Below, piece after piece: positions 39,801 to 52,900 of a stretch of DNA of 64,000 nt. Numbering within the stretch: the first letter of the stretch is position 1; every line of letters begins with the position of its first letter. A model generated the notes under the pieces. It saw only the letters and a program-made list of their open reading frames with translations. It ran no database searches and was not told where the DNA came from. The DNA lies in NCBI GenBank assembly GCA_035222895.1, contig JAVYIG010006782.1, positions 1 to 64,000 on the forward strand, written 5' to 3'. This stretch comes from Strongylocentrotus droebachiensis (Eukaryota; Echinodermata; Echinoidea; Camarodonta; Strongylocentrotidae). The position numbers were made by a program, and so were the translations under genes.

Positions 39801-42800
39801 AAAAGAATGAATCTGAAACAAGAGACCATCATTTAGCTTTGCAATATACTCTCTCTTTTTTATAATAATGATAATAATGATAATAATAATAACAATTATA
39901 ATAATTTGCATTTACAAAGTGCATCATACTCATCTAAAGCAATTTACACCTTTCATATAATACATGAATGTAAATGACTTTTTAAATGATTGTATATTCA
40001 ATTAACATGGTGATGATTATGTGGACATTAATGGTAGCATTAATATATAAATAAAAACTGGGTGTGAAATTATGAAAAAATGAATCAAGATTTGATTATT
40101 AATTGTATGGTTGTTTTAAATTTATTACAGTACCAAACCCAGTAGTACTGATAGAAGGTGACTCTACAGTGGACTCTGTGAGTGCAACATGGATGAAACC
40201 TGATGGAGAGGTTACCAGCTATGATGTACAGTGTAGTAGTGGGACTGTGGTGCCCCCTGCAGTCCAGCCTGGTGATGGTCCTTTCTCAGCATCCTGTACA
40301 GATCTAACAGCAGGAGAGGAGTACACGATGAATGTTACCAGTGTCAGCACTGGAAAGAGCTCGGATGTAGCGACTATCCTCTTGAGAGCATGTGAGTTGA
40401 AACTGAAAATTTTTGTTTTAAATATATTGAATGATTGGAATCAATCAAAAATAGTAATAATTTATTCATAAAGTACCTGTTAATGAAAGAATTAGAACAT
40501 ATAACAGGTATATTGAAAAAGAATTGTACTGATTACAAACCAAACATAAACAAGAATTCATATCTACAATCGTGTAAACCACAATATTGTGTCATCAATT
40601 CTTTTCTGTTCAGTTTCTAATTAACAACATCAACCTGTTATTAATGTTCTATTTTTAAATGTACATGTTGGATTGATGAATATAAAAGAAATCACCCACC
40701 CACACCCACACCCTCAATGCTCATACTTTATAAGTATGACCTATATATTAATTTCTTTTCAATGGTCACTGGATCAGAAGAGAAAAGAATGAATCTGAAA
40801 CAAGAGACCATCATTTAGCTTTGCAATATACTCTCTCTTTTTATGCCTCCGCTACAAAGTAGCCGGAGGCATTATGTTTTCTGGTTGTCCGTCCGTCCGT
40901 CCGTACGTCCGTCCGTCCGTACGTCCCGTTCTCGTGATCGCGTTATCTCAAGAACCAATTGATGGATTCTCTCCAAACTTGGATCATGTATGTATCTTAC
41001 AGAGCCAATGAACTGATTAGATTTTGGGGTCACGAGATTGAAGGTCAAAGGTCACAGGGCTCATTATGTATTCAAAAATAGCTTGTGATCGCAATATCTC
41101 AAGAACCGATCAATGGATTCCTGCCAAACTTGGGTCATGTATGTATCTAACAGAGCCAATGAACTGATTAGATTTTGGGGTCACGAGGTCGAAGGTCAAA
41201 GGTCACAGGGCTCATTATGTCTACAAAAATAGCTTGTGATCGCGTTATCTCAAGAACCGATCGATGGATTCCTGCCAAACTTGGGTCATGTATGTATCTA
41301 ACAGAGCCAATGAACTGATTAGATTTTGGGGTCACGAGGTCGGAGGTCAAAGGTCACAGGGCTCATTATGTATACAAAAATAGCTTGTGATCGCGTTATC
41401 TAAAGAACCGATCGATGGATTCCTGCCAAACTTGGGTCATGTATGTATCTAACAGAGCCAATGAACTGATTAGATTTTGGGGTCACGAGGTCGAAGGTCA
41501 AAGGTCACAGGGCTCATTATGTCTACAAAAATAGCTTGTGATCGCGTTATCTCAAGAACCGATCGATGGATTCCTGCCAAACTTGGGTCATGTATGTATC
41601 TAACAGAGCCAATGAACTGATTAGATTTTGGGGTCACGAGGTCAAAGGTCACAGGGCTCATTATGTATGCACAAATAGCTTGTGATCGCATTATCATGAG
41701 AACCAATAGACAGATTACTATCAAACTCAAGACATGTATATATGTATCTTGCAGAGCCAATTAACTGATTAGATTTTAGGGTCATCAGGTCAAAGGTCAT
41801 GGGGCTCATTATGTATGACTATAAAAATTTTGTGAATGCATTATTATTAAAACCGACAGATGGATTACAATCAAACTTGAATTTTAAAAATTGCTTCCGT
41901 TTTGGTTTGTAAAGTTGCTCTATGGCGGAGGCATCATTTTTGACTGCGCGCAGTCAAAATTCCATCTAGTTTATAATAATGATAATAATGATAATAATAA
42001 TAACAATTATAATAATTTGCATTTACAAAGTGCATCATACTCATCTAGAGCAATTTACACCTTTCATATAATACATGAATGTAAATGACTTTTTAAATGA
42101 TTGTATATTCAATTAACATGGTGATGATTATGTGGACATTAATGATAGCATTTATATAAATAAAAACTGGGTGTGAAATTATGAAAAAATGAATCAAGAT
42201 TTGATTGTATGGTTGTTTTAAATTTATTACAGTACCAAACCCAGTAGTACTGACAGAAAGTGACTCTACAGTGGACTCTGTGAGTGCAACATGGATGAAA
42301 CCTGATGGAGAGGTTACCAGCTATGATGTACAGTGTAGTAGTGGGACTGTGGTGCCCCCTGCAGTCCAGCCTGGTGATGGTCCTTTCTCAGCATCCTGTA
42401 CAGATCTAACAGCAGGAGAGGAGTACACAATGAATGTTACCAGTGTCAGCACTGGAAAGAGCTCGGATGTAGCGACTATCCTCTTGAGAGCATGTGAGTT
42501 GAAACTGAAAATTGTTGTTTTAAATATATTGAATGATTGGAATCAATCAAAAATAGTAATAATTTATTCATAAAGTACCTGTTAATGAAAGAATTAGTGC
42601 ATATTATATACCTCACTTAAGAAATCCAGCCATCTGATTGGTCGAATTGCATTCATAAACTTCAACTGTTCCTGTAAAATTCCCGGTAACCATGCATAAA
42701 CATTTCAATATTTTTTAATAACCATGGTTACTCCATGGTTACCCCATAGGTTTACATGTTAAAAAATGGTTTGAGCGATGGAGGATACCGTAATGTGTGC

Positions 42801-45800
42801 GAACGATTGGTCGGTAATTTCAATACAATTGAATCTCGATCGATCTTACCGACAATTTTATCTTGCATTGTTGACATGAAGACGAAAATAAACTTCCAAA
42901 AACCAAAAAACAACATCTGTCGATAGATCTTGATCTAAGTTCGTGCCAATATGCATTGCAAAAGTAAAAGAAGAGTCAGTATATGGAGCTTTTGCGAAGC
43001 TTCATCACACGCGAAGCCGGTTTCAATACATTTTAATGTATATATCGTACAAAACTGCCAAGCATGTTAATATCGCGCGATGGCCGAGAGGTCTGAAGCG
43101 CTGACTTCAGATACACCTCTTGTTGTACGCAAGAGTTCGAATCCCGTCCTCGACAAAATTGAAAAATATTTTTTATTTTTTATTTTTTAGTCTATTTTTT
43201 TTCGGCATATAAAAGTATTAATGACTGCTTTAATATTCGAGAAATAGTTGTTTTCATACGCTCTCGGGAAGGTTACAATTGGGCTATTCCCCTCGGCAAG
43301 CCTCGGGGAATAGCACAATTCTAACCTTCCCTTGAGCGTAATAAAACAACTATTTCTCTCAAAGCAGTCATTAATACTATATTACAGGCCTGATAATTAC
43401 CTGACTTAAATCGGTTTCCAGATTATTATTTTTATTCCCCAATTTTTTTCTTATTTTTCCCCCCTGATTTTATCATGATTTTTCCCATATTATCTCTATT
43501 TTTCCCAATTTTCTTACTCAAATGGGGGGGGGGGGGGGGGGGGGGAGGGGGGAATGTTGTTAAATGTCTTCTTTTTTTCTCTCAAGGGGGGCATGGTTGA
43601 GGGGGGGGGGAACTTTTTTTTAGTACTCACTGTAACCCCTGATATAACCAGACCCACAGACCCGCCAACTGTTGCGTTTTTCCAGAAATTATTTAGTTTT
43701 ATTCTCAAAATTACGGTAGTACGCTTTTTCTTCATAAAATACCTTTTTTCCCCTTTTTTTTGGTTTTTTTGTTGCACATACTGCATGTCAACTAAATCAA
43801 CTTCAACTACTTCAATAGAGATTTATCATTTACAAATATTAAACCAAAAAGGAGGAAAAAAAGTGAAAGGCGTAAATATTCTCAAAAACAAGGAAACAAA
43901 GATAATAAAAAAAAAACTACCTACTTTTAAATAAACAATAAATCCTAATATGGAAATAACAGCATGAGGAATGGACATTTCTTCATTAGAAATGTGTCGC
44001 GCGTGGTTGTAAGTTTCATTTTAATGAATTCCTTTTTTGCCATCATGGTTCCTTTTTTTGTTGCACAAGGTTGGCAGCTCTGTATACCAGATAGGGTCTA
44101 TATTGAAAAAGAATTGTGCTAATATCAAACCAAACATTAACCAGAATTCATATCTACAATCATGTAAACCACAATATTGTGTCATCTGTTTTCTGTTCTC
44201 ATTCTTATTAACAACTCCAACCTTTCATTAATGTGATCAAATAATTTTCCATTTTTGAATGTATATTGGAATACAGTATTTGCCAGCGTAAAGGCCGCAG
44301 TAGTTTTGGAAGAGAAAATATCAAAAAGCCTGGGTGCGGCCAATGCTCAACAAATAAAATTCAGCGGACAAAACAGCACATCCATTCGTACATATGGGAC
44401 TACAGTGACTATACAATGGTACAGGACATTTCTAGAATAACTTCACACATCTTACCGTTATGTTGCATTTTTGACATGAAGACGAGAATAAACTTCATAA
44501 GTTATTTTTCTAACAAAATCTACAGGTAGATCTAGATCTAAGATTGTACCATTGCTAAAAAGTAAAAGAAGGGACCGTTATGGAGCTAGCTGCCGCGCAA
44601 CGCAACTGCGCATCTAGCCGAAGTCCATTTCGTATTACACCGTACATTGTGATAGGGATATAAAGTAGGACACCAATTCTGCCCGCGATACAGTACTAGC
44701 TTTAAAATCGATGAAGATTTGCTAAATTTTGATCATTTTTTAGGTAAACTTCCTGTAAATTTATAAGAATATTGATGATTTTGGTATCAGTTTGTAGGAA
44801 AAATAGTGTTCTACAAGAAAATACTGATTATTTTGTTTAGTCTGTTTGGTTTTTTTTCCTTTCCTTTTTGTTTTCCTCTACATAATGTCAAAGTTGGGGG
44901 TGCAGCCTTTGCGGCGCTGCGGCCTTATCCCCGGAAAATACTGTAATGAATATAAAAAAAAACACCGACCCACACCCTCACACTCACTGCTCAAACATGT
45001 ACCTCATAAGGTTGACCTATATATGAGTTTCTTTTGAATGGTCACTGGATCAGAAGAAAAAAGAATGAATCTGAAAGAAGAGACCATCATTTCCCTTTGC
45101 AATATACTCTTTCTTTTTTATAATAATGATAATAATAATAATAATAACAATGATAATAATTTGCATTTACAAAGTGCATCACACTAATCTAAAGCAATTT
45201 ACACCTGTTATATAATACATGAATGTAAATGACTTTTTAAATGATTGTATATTCAATTAACATGGTGATGATTATGTGGACATTAATGATAGCATTTATA
45301 TAAATAAAAACTGGGTGTGAAATTATGAAAAAATGAATCAAGATTTGATCATTAATTGTATGGTTGTTTTAAATGTATTACAGTACCAAACCCAGTAGTA
45401 CTGACAGAAAGTGACTCTACAGTGGACTCTGTGAGTGCAACATGGATGAAACCTGATGGAGAGGTTACCAGCTATGATGTACAGTGTAGTAGTGGGACTG
45501 TGGTGCCCCCTGCAGTCCAGCCTGGTGATGGTCCTTTCTCAGCATCCTGTACAGATCTTCTAACAGCAGGAGAGGAGTACACGATGAATGTTACCAGTGT
45601 CAGCACTGGAAAGAGCTCGGATGTAGCGACTATCCTCTTGAGAGCATGTGAGTTGAAACTGAAAATTGTTGTTTTAAATATATTGAATGATTGGAATCAA
45701 TCAAAAATAGTAATAATTTATTCATAAAGTACCTGTTAATGAAAGAATTAGTGCATATTACAGGCCTGATAATTACCTGACTTAAATCGGTTTCCAGATT

Positions 45801-46950
45801 ATTATTTTTATTCCCCAATTTTTTTCTTATTTTTTCCCCCCTGATTTTATCATGATTTTTCCCATATTATCTCTATTTTTCCCAATTTTCTTACTCAAAA
45901 GGGGGGGGGGGGGGGGGGGGGAGGGAATGTTGTTAAAATTCTTCTTTTTTTTTCCCCTGAATTCTCTTCTTTTTTTTCTCTCAAGGGGGGCGTGGTTGCC
46001 CCTTATTTTGATGTATTTCATTCTTGAAAAGTAATTTCAAAGAGGAATTAACACGTTTTCTAATTATACTAAACATAGCAATGATTGTTCCATTGAATAT
46101 GAGATATAATCAAACAACTTAGGTTTCCAATATATAGATATTTTATTATTGACAACAAGCAAATCTTTATTATAACTTTTTTCATAAGAATTTTTTCCAT
46201 TAACACTTCGGTTGCTTACGTTACCTATCTGAATAGGTGCTCGTTTGCCATACACACACTTTAGCACAAAACAATGGGTATAAACTAACAGGAGGATTGC
46301 TTTGTACAACCCAACGGCATTTGGAAAATTACACATTTACGGTCTTCACTGGCTCTATGACAATCCTTTAACACAAGTGTAGATTAATCTTGCACTTCAT
46401 CTATGATGAACCAATGTGGCATATGGAGATTTTTATTTGTATGGCATATAAAGAGCAAGATTGTAATATTTTTATACATTTCGTAATACACTACAGAAAA
46501 CTGGAGAACAAATTTTGTCCATTTACAATGTTATCAATAGGTTAGTATCCTTGAATATGATTTCTTTAATCCATGTAGCACCTGCTGGAGTTGACCTCAC
46601 AAAAGGATCTCCAACCACAGATTCTGTGAGCGCAAATTGGGTGCAACCAGAAGGCGCGGTCGAGAGTTTCAGCATCTCATGTATCCTCGGTGATGCATCC
46701 CCAGCGACCATTGAAGACACCAGCCAACCATCTTACATGGCTTCTTGTGTTAATCTGACGACACCAGGCGATATGTACACTTTGGTTGTGGAGAGTATTG
46801 TGAACAGTGGCGCAACTACTACTTCATCTTCCATCGACCTGGTTGCATGTGAGTCTCACTTTGTAATGATAATGATAATACTACTAATACTATTAATAAT
46901 TTTATATACTACTCTTACTATTATGACCACTACTACTTATTCTTCTTCTT

Positions 46951-46992
<42 letters not shown>

Positions 46993-49900
46993 GTAAGAGT
47001 GATACTGATATTAATAGTTTAATAACAATTATAATATTATAATGATGATGATTGATGATGACATTATTATATAAGATAATAATAATATTGTCAACAATGT
47101 GCTGCTTATATGTATTGGCTTCCATGGTGATGTAGATATACAGTATAGGCTTGCGGTTGCACCATGTGAGAGAGAGGGGATTGGGGAGTCCTGAAAAGGA
47201 ATCTCTGTAATCTTTTTTTCTTGAGTGTGTGTAGTCCTGACAAGGACTGTTGGTGTAGGTTTGAAAAAGACTGTTGGTTATCTTTCTTAGCTTATAGTTC
47301 TAAGGAGAACTATAGCCCCTATCCTCTCCAACAGGAATAAACTTATATTTGGATGGCCAGGGCCCTTTAACCCTAAAAAGGCTGGGCTATTTGAGGTCTT
47401 AATAAGGCCATTATGCCCCCCCCCTTAAGATCTCGACCTAGGAAGGTCCAATTAATGTGAAAATCAGCATGGTGATAGGTTGAAGTATATTGAATAAGAT
47501 GGTAATGTTTATTTTCTTTTAGGTTTATTTTTTATTTTTTTATTAATATTTTTATGACAATATGCAATTTTTTGGGGCGAAATATACTTACACACACACA
47601 TTTGTGAGAATTACATATTTTGATAGACATGTGATATTGTCACCTAACATCCAAACCATAGGTCTGCCCATAACAAATTTGGTATCAAAATGTGCGTGAG
47701 ACATGAGGGAAAAAACTCAGGTTATGGGATTTTGATGCAGCGGCTACATGATTCAATGCCAAGTTTAACCTGTTTTTTTTTTCTTCTATAAATACAAGCC
47801 AAAGTGGTTGCTATAATCTAAACTTGAATCCATGTTCTCGACATGCAGTACCTCAAAGTGCTGACCTCTCTGCCGATATGTCGACAATAAACTCTGTCAG
47901 TGCCATGTGGCCCTATCCTGGAGGATCGGTGGACGTCTTTGAAGTGGACTGCAGCAATGGTACCGAGAGTAGCACAACAGTGCTAGTTAATCAGACAAAC
48001 CCCGATCCAAGTTATCTAGTTAGTTGTGATGGTGTGTGGAATCCCGGAGACAATTACTCCATGGTTGTTACAAGTCTGAGCAATGGAGAGGAAAATTCTG
48101 CTAGCATCATACTTACAGCTTGTAAGTGATAACATCAGCTAAAGTAAAAAGAAAATAAGAAAAGAACATTTTTAAAAAGATATTTACAACATTCTGTATC
48201 TTTGTCTTTTGAATTCTGTCAAATTGTAAGGTCCTCCAAACATTTTGTTTAGTAAATACTTTAGAAGAAGTTGTTGAAAAAAGGGACAAACAATAAACTT
48301 TACAAACTTTCCAATACTTTTAATAGTTTAGAAACAAAAATGGAAATTCTGTGTACATTTGTAGATCCCCTATTCAGCAGTTAAATCTCATACAGTGTAC
48401 ACGTACAGTTTACAGCATTGCTGTCTATAATGTATTTTTTATGAAGCAAGCAAGGGATTATCACTAGCTTACTAGTAATAACATTGGTGACTTGAATGAA
48501 TTAAATCTTTCACGCGTACATTCTACATAATTATATACATATACAGTATGGCCATATTGTTACAAGTTTAAATAGTTGAAAGCTACAGTGAGTAGTTTTT
48601 CCCTCTGGCCATTTAAAACCGATTTCAACTTCCTTTGATTAGAACAAATGTTTGTATTCTGTTGATTCATTTAATTTTAAATTAAGTCTGCTCAAGCATT
48701 TAACTTTCATTGAAGCTAAATGTACCATGTAGCTCCATTTCATTAAAAAACTGTTTTACAAAGAAGTGATCAAGAGCGTTTTTTCGTGAACGTCCACCTC
48801 CAGTACCTCTTAGTGTGGACCTCACAGCCGGGGGTTCTACAACCAGTTCCGTGACTGCAACCTGGGATATTCCTGGAGGCATAGTGGATGAATTTGAAGT
48901 TGAATGCAGTAATGGTACTGCAAGTACCCCTAATAATGGTTCTGCCCAGGATTATTTTGCCTCCTGTGAAGATGTAGACTCTCCGGGAGATAATTACACT
49001 ATGACGGTCACGAGTCTGAGTAACACGCAGAGAAATTCAGCTACAATTGTACTGACAGCCTGTAAGTGAACGACTGATATAAGCTATTCTGCGATTATCA
49101 CCATGGCCATATCACTCTCTTGGATGTACTTAACGTAGATTGCACTGCACAAACCATGGGGACGGTACAAGAAATGGATAAAACTCTCCTATTCATCTTA
49201 CATTTCATGGTTTTGTTATGGTTGTCACAAGTCTTAGTAACATGCAGAGAAATTCAGCTACAACTGTATTGACAGCCTGTAAGTGAACGACTGATATAAA
49301 GCCATTCTGCAATTACCACCATGGCCATTGGATTTACATGTACATGTACTGTACTAATCACTCTCTTGGACGTACATGTACATTACATGTAGCTTACTCT
49401 GCACAAACCATGGGGACGATACAAGAAAATTGATAAAACTCTGCTATTCATCTCACATTTCATGGTTACATTATGGTTGTCGTGAGTCTGAGTATAAACA
49501 CGCAGAGAAATTAAGCTACAGTTGACTTGACAGCTTGTATTAAAGTGAACGACTGATATAATTCATTCTGCAATTACCACCATGGTCATTGGATTTACAT
49601 GTACATATCACTCTCTTGGATGTACATTACACATAGATTGTACTCCATAAACCATGGAGAAGATACAAGGAAATGGATAAAACTCACCGTAAATCTCTGT
49701 GCATAAGACACACTTTTTCCCACCAAAAAAAATTGAAAATGTCTCCCAGCTCAGTCATACAAGGTGTGTTGACTCACTACTCGCACCAATACAGTCACAG
49801 TATGACACTGTAGGAAGTTATTTTCTCTCTTCTTCTCTTCTCTCTTCCTCAAGATAATCTGCCTCCTTCAATACTGAAGATTCTTGCAGATGCCGTATAC

Positions 49901-52900
49901 TCTGCCTGATTGTAAAGCCTACTAGATTATATAATCTGTAATCCAGGTTACAGAGGTGCCAACCAGTACGATTTAATCGTATTTAGTACGATAATAAGAG
50001 TGGAATACGATAATACGATATCACCTCTTAAAATACGATTTTTCAACAACAAAAAAATGTTTTTTTTTTTTTTTTTTAAATACCCATAAAAACCACGGAA
50101 TCGCATTAAAACATGAATAAGTAAACCCCCGCAGCCCCAACAAAAACTTTGCTTTACAATTTTCTTATTAAAATTTTAATGAAAGAGCAAATATTTTACT
50201 TGACTGTACGTACCAGTATCACATTTTTCTGAAATTTTACTGGCCCGGGGCCAACCGGCCATTGGTAGTGTCAAGTTTTCGTGAAAATCTGATATAAGCT
50301 ATTCTGCGATTACCACCATGGCCATTTCACTCTCTTGGACATACTTAACATGTAGATTGCACTGCACAAACCATGGGGACGATACAAGAAAATGGATAAA
50401 ACTCTGCTATTCATCTAATACATTTCATGGTTTCATTATGGTTGTCACAAGTCTGAGTAACACGCAGAGAAATTCAGCTACAATTGTATTGACAGCTTAC
50501 ATGTATAAGTGATCAACTGATGTAAGCTATTTTATATGTACCACCATGGCCATTGCTTACATGTACATGTACATACATTTAACAACTAAATTGTTCATAC
50601 CCCTTGTAAATATGATGTTTTTGTGGTTTTCGTAAATCAAAAATGACAGCTGGACTGGTTGAATTAGGGTCTTTATTTAGTACTCTTAGACATAAGGTTT
50701 TCTCAAGAAAGCATAAATGGGGATAAAAAACATTTAAAAAAATCAATTTTTCAATCATGTGGACTGGTTGAATTAGGGTCTTTATTTAGTACTCTTAGAC
50801 ATAAGGTTTTCTCAAGAAAACATAAATGGGGATAAAAAACATTTTAAAAAATCAATTTTTCAAATACTTAAAGAACGACAAAACTTGGTAGAAGTAAGAA
50901 TAATTTAGTTGTTAAATCTATGTAAAGATATTAAGTCTTTTTGAGATATTGATGTCGTTATTATATTTCATAAGAAACAGGTGTTTTTTTTACCTCAATC
51001 AGAACTTGTATGTAATGAAAAAGGCACATTTCATGTAAATGTATTCTTAAGAGTTATGGCCTCTTAAATCAATTTCATTTAATTTTGTTTATGCCTCCGT
51101 TACGAAGTAGCCGGAGGCATTATGTTTTCGGGTTGTCCGTCCGTCCGTCCGTACGTCCGTACGTCCGTACGTCCGTACGTCCCGTTCTCGTGATCGCGTT
51201 ATCTGAAGAACCGATTGATGGATTCCTACCAAACTTTGGTCATGTATGTATCTTGCAGAGCCGAGGAACTGATTAGATTTTGGGGTCACGAGGTCAAAGG
51301 TCAAAGGTCACAGGGCTCATTATGTATGCAAAAACAGCTCGTGATCGCGTTATCTGAAGAACCGATTGATGGATTCCTGCCAAACTTTGGTCATGTATTT
51401 ATCTTGCAGAGCCAATGAACTGATTAGAGTTTGGGGTCACGAGGTCAAAGGTCAAAGGTCACAGGGCTCATTATATATGCAAAAACAGCTCGTGATGGCG
51501 TTTCTCAAGAACAGATTGATGGATTCCTGCCAAACTTTGGTCATGTATGTTACTTGCAGAGCCGATGAACTGAGTAGATTCTTGGGTCATGAGGTCAAAG
51601 GTCATGGGCTCATTATGTATGCAAAAATAGCTTGTGATCGCATTATCATTAGAACAGATTGCTGGATTCCTGCCAAACTTAGATCATGTATGTATCTTGC
51701 AGAGCCAATGAACTGAGTAGATTCTTGGGTCATGAGGTCAAAGGTCATGGGCTCATTATGTATGCAAAAATAGCTTGTGATCGCATTCTCATTAGAACTG
51801 ACAGATAGATTACTATTAAACTCAGGACATGCAGAGCCAATGTACTGAGTATATATTAGGGTCATGAGGTCAAAGTTCAAAGGGTCATATATGTATATGA
51901 GAAATTGCTTGTAATCACGATATTTTGAGAACCTGTTAATGGATTACAAAGGAACTTGAATTTGAAAAATTTCTTCTGTTTTGGTTGGTAAAATTGCTCT
52001 ATGACGGAGGCATCATTTTCGACTGCGCGCAGTCGAATTCCATCTAGTTTTTTTCCATCAATCAAATTATTTTTACATTGCACATCATTCGAATCATTCG
52101 CAGTCTCACTGCTGGCCACATGACTCTCCATATTTGTTTTAAGGATATTGTATATGGAATATGGAAGTGTTCATGGTTTTGCCTTCATTTACAATCTACT
52201 TTTGCTACATGTACCGGTAATGGTATTCATTCATATAACCTGTACATACATTTATGCTGTACAGGATGTTAGAAACTTTTACTGTTAATAATTGATAATT
52301 GAAGATGCAATACATATACCAAAGCCAGGGTAATGATTGTGTGTATAAAAGTCTGACAGATATGATTGCTATTTCAAGAACCTACTATTGTTATTTTTTG
52401 TATCATTTGTATTTATACATGTACAGGGTGTAGGTATATTCTCTTTTTTTTATAGATATGATTTATTTTTCATGTTAGAGAATATATTCTGATTGCATAC
52501 AGGGAATTTTAATTTTCCTTGCTATCAAATTCCATAAACTATTTGATTGTACAGGTACTTTGTGTGCATAATTTCTCCCAGTCTTTAATTAAATTGTTTA
52601 CAATGTATGCATCTTCTATCACATTAAGCCATTCAAGGTAAAATCACACATTTTTTCGATCTGGTTCATTCACATTTCATTTTAAAAAACTTTCAAAAGC
52701 AGAAATGGAGTGTTTCTACATACCATGTGCTTATTTTGAGGGACAAGCCATACACTGTTTGACACCAGTACTGTTTTTAGAAATATAAAAAAACTCTTTA
52801 CTGTACTTGGCAACATGTTCAATAGCTCAAATTACTTAGGTAAGTTTTTGTTCTTTATTTACTCTTTATGTTGGGGTTAAAGTAAACCAAACAGAGTATA

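Larger units (their letters stand above)
42607..43384. mobile_element. 778-bp insertion after array unit 7
   Basis: The intron after unit 8 reads GTGCATATTACAGGCCTGAT uninterrupted (about 45752); after unit 7 the same text is split, with ATATTA on both sides (42601-42606 and 43379-43384). The insert contains a tRNA-like segment, a T-rich stretch and a 165-bp imperfect palindrome at its right end. A part (GACATGAAGACGA, AAGTAAAAGAAG) is shared with the element at 44285. Confidence 0.75.
31400..45760 (+). repeat. Eight-copy tandem array of a ~0.97-kb exon-plus-intron unit
   Basis: Exon starts at 32043, 33011, 37190, 38163, 39149, 40131, 42233 and 45384 are each embedded in collinear intron sequence with recurring landmarks: a CACCCACACCC block, an AAGAGACCATCATTT block, a TAATAATGAT microsatellite, and an acceptor ending TTTATTACAG. 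Undisturbed spacing is 968-986 bp; larger spacings are explained by discrete insertions. Exon identity is near complete. This is a recent tandem amplification of an in-frame FN3 exon. Confidence 0.92.

Noticed and set aside
32015..40620. ORFs starting with MYGCFKFIT and 61-63-codon ORFs starting MESIKN in each array unit
   Set aside because: The first is intron sequence read into the FN3 exon (the acceptor TTTATTACAG lies between); the second is intron read-through. They recur only because the unit is duplicated.
40937..41800. Regular repeats with spacers, considered as a CRISPR array
   Set aside because: Units are ~150 bp, diverged and contiguous, inside a eukaryotic MITE; no unique spacers.
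43514..43786. Proline-rich minus-strand ORF
   Set aside because: Comes from the poly-G tract and the transposon beside it.
31400..45760. Array as collapsed or mis-assembled haplotypes
   Set aside because: Different insertions in different introns and ordered length differences make physically distinct units more likely, though only long reads can prove it.
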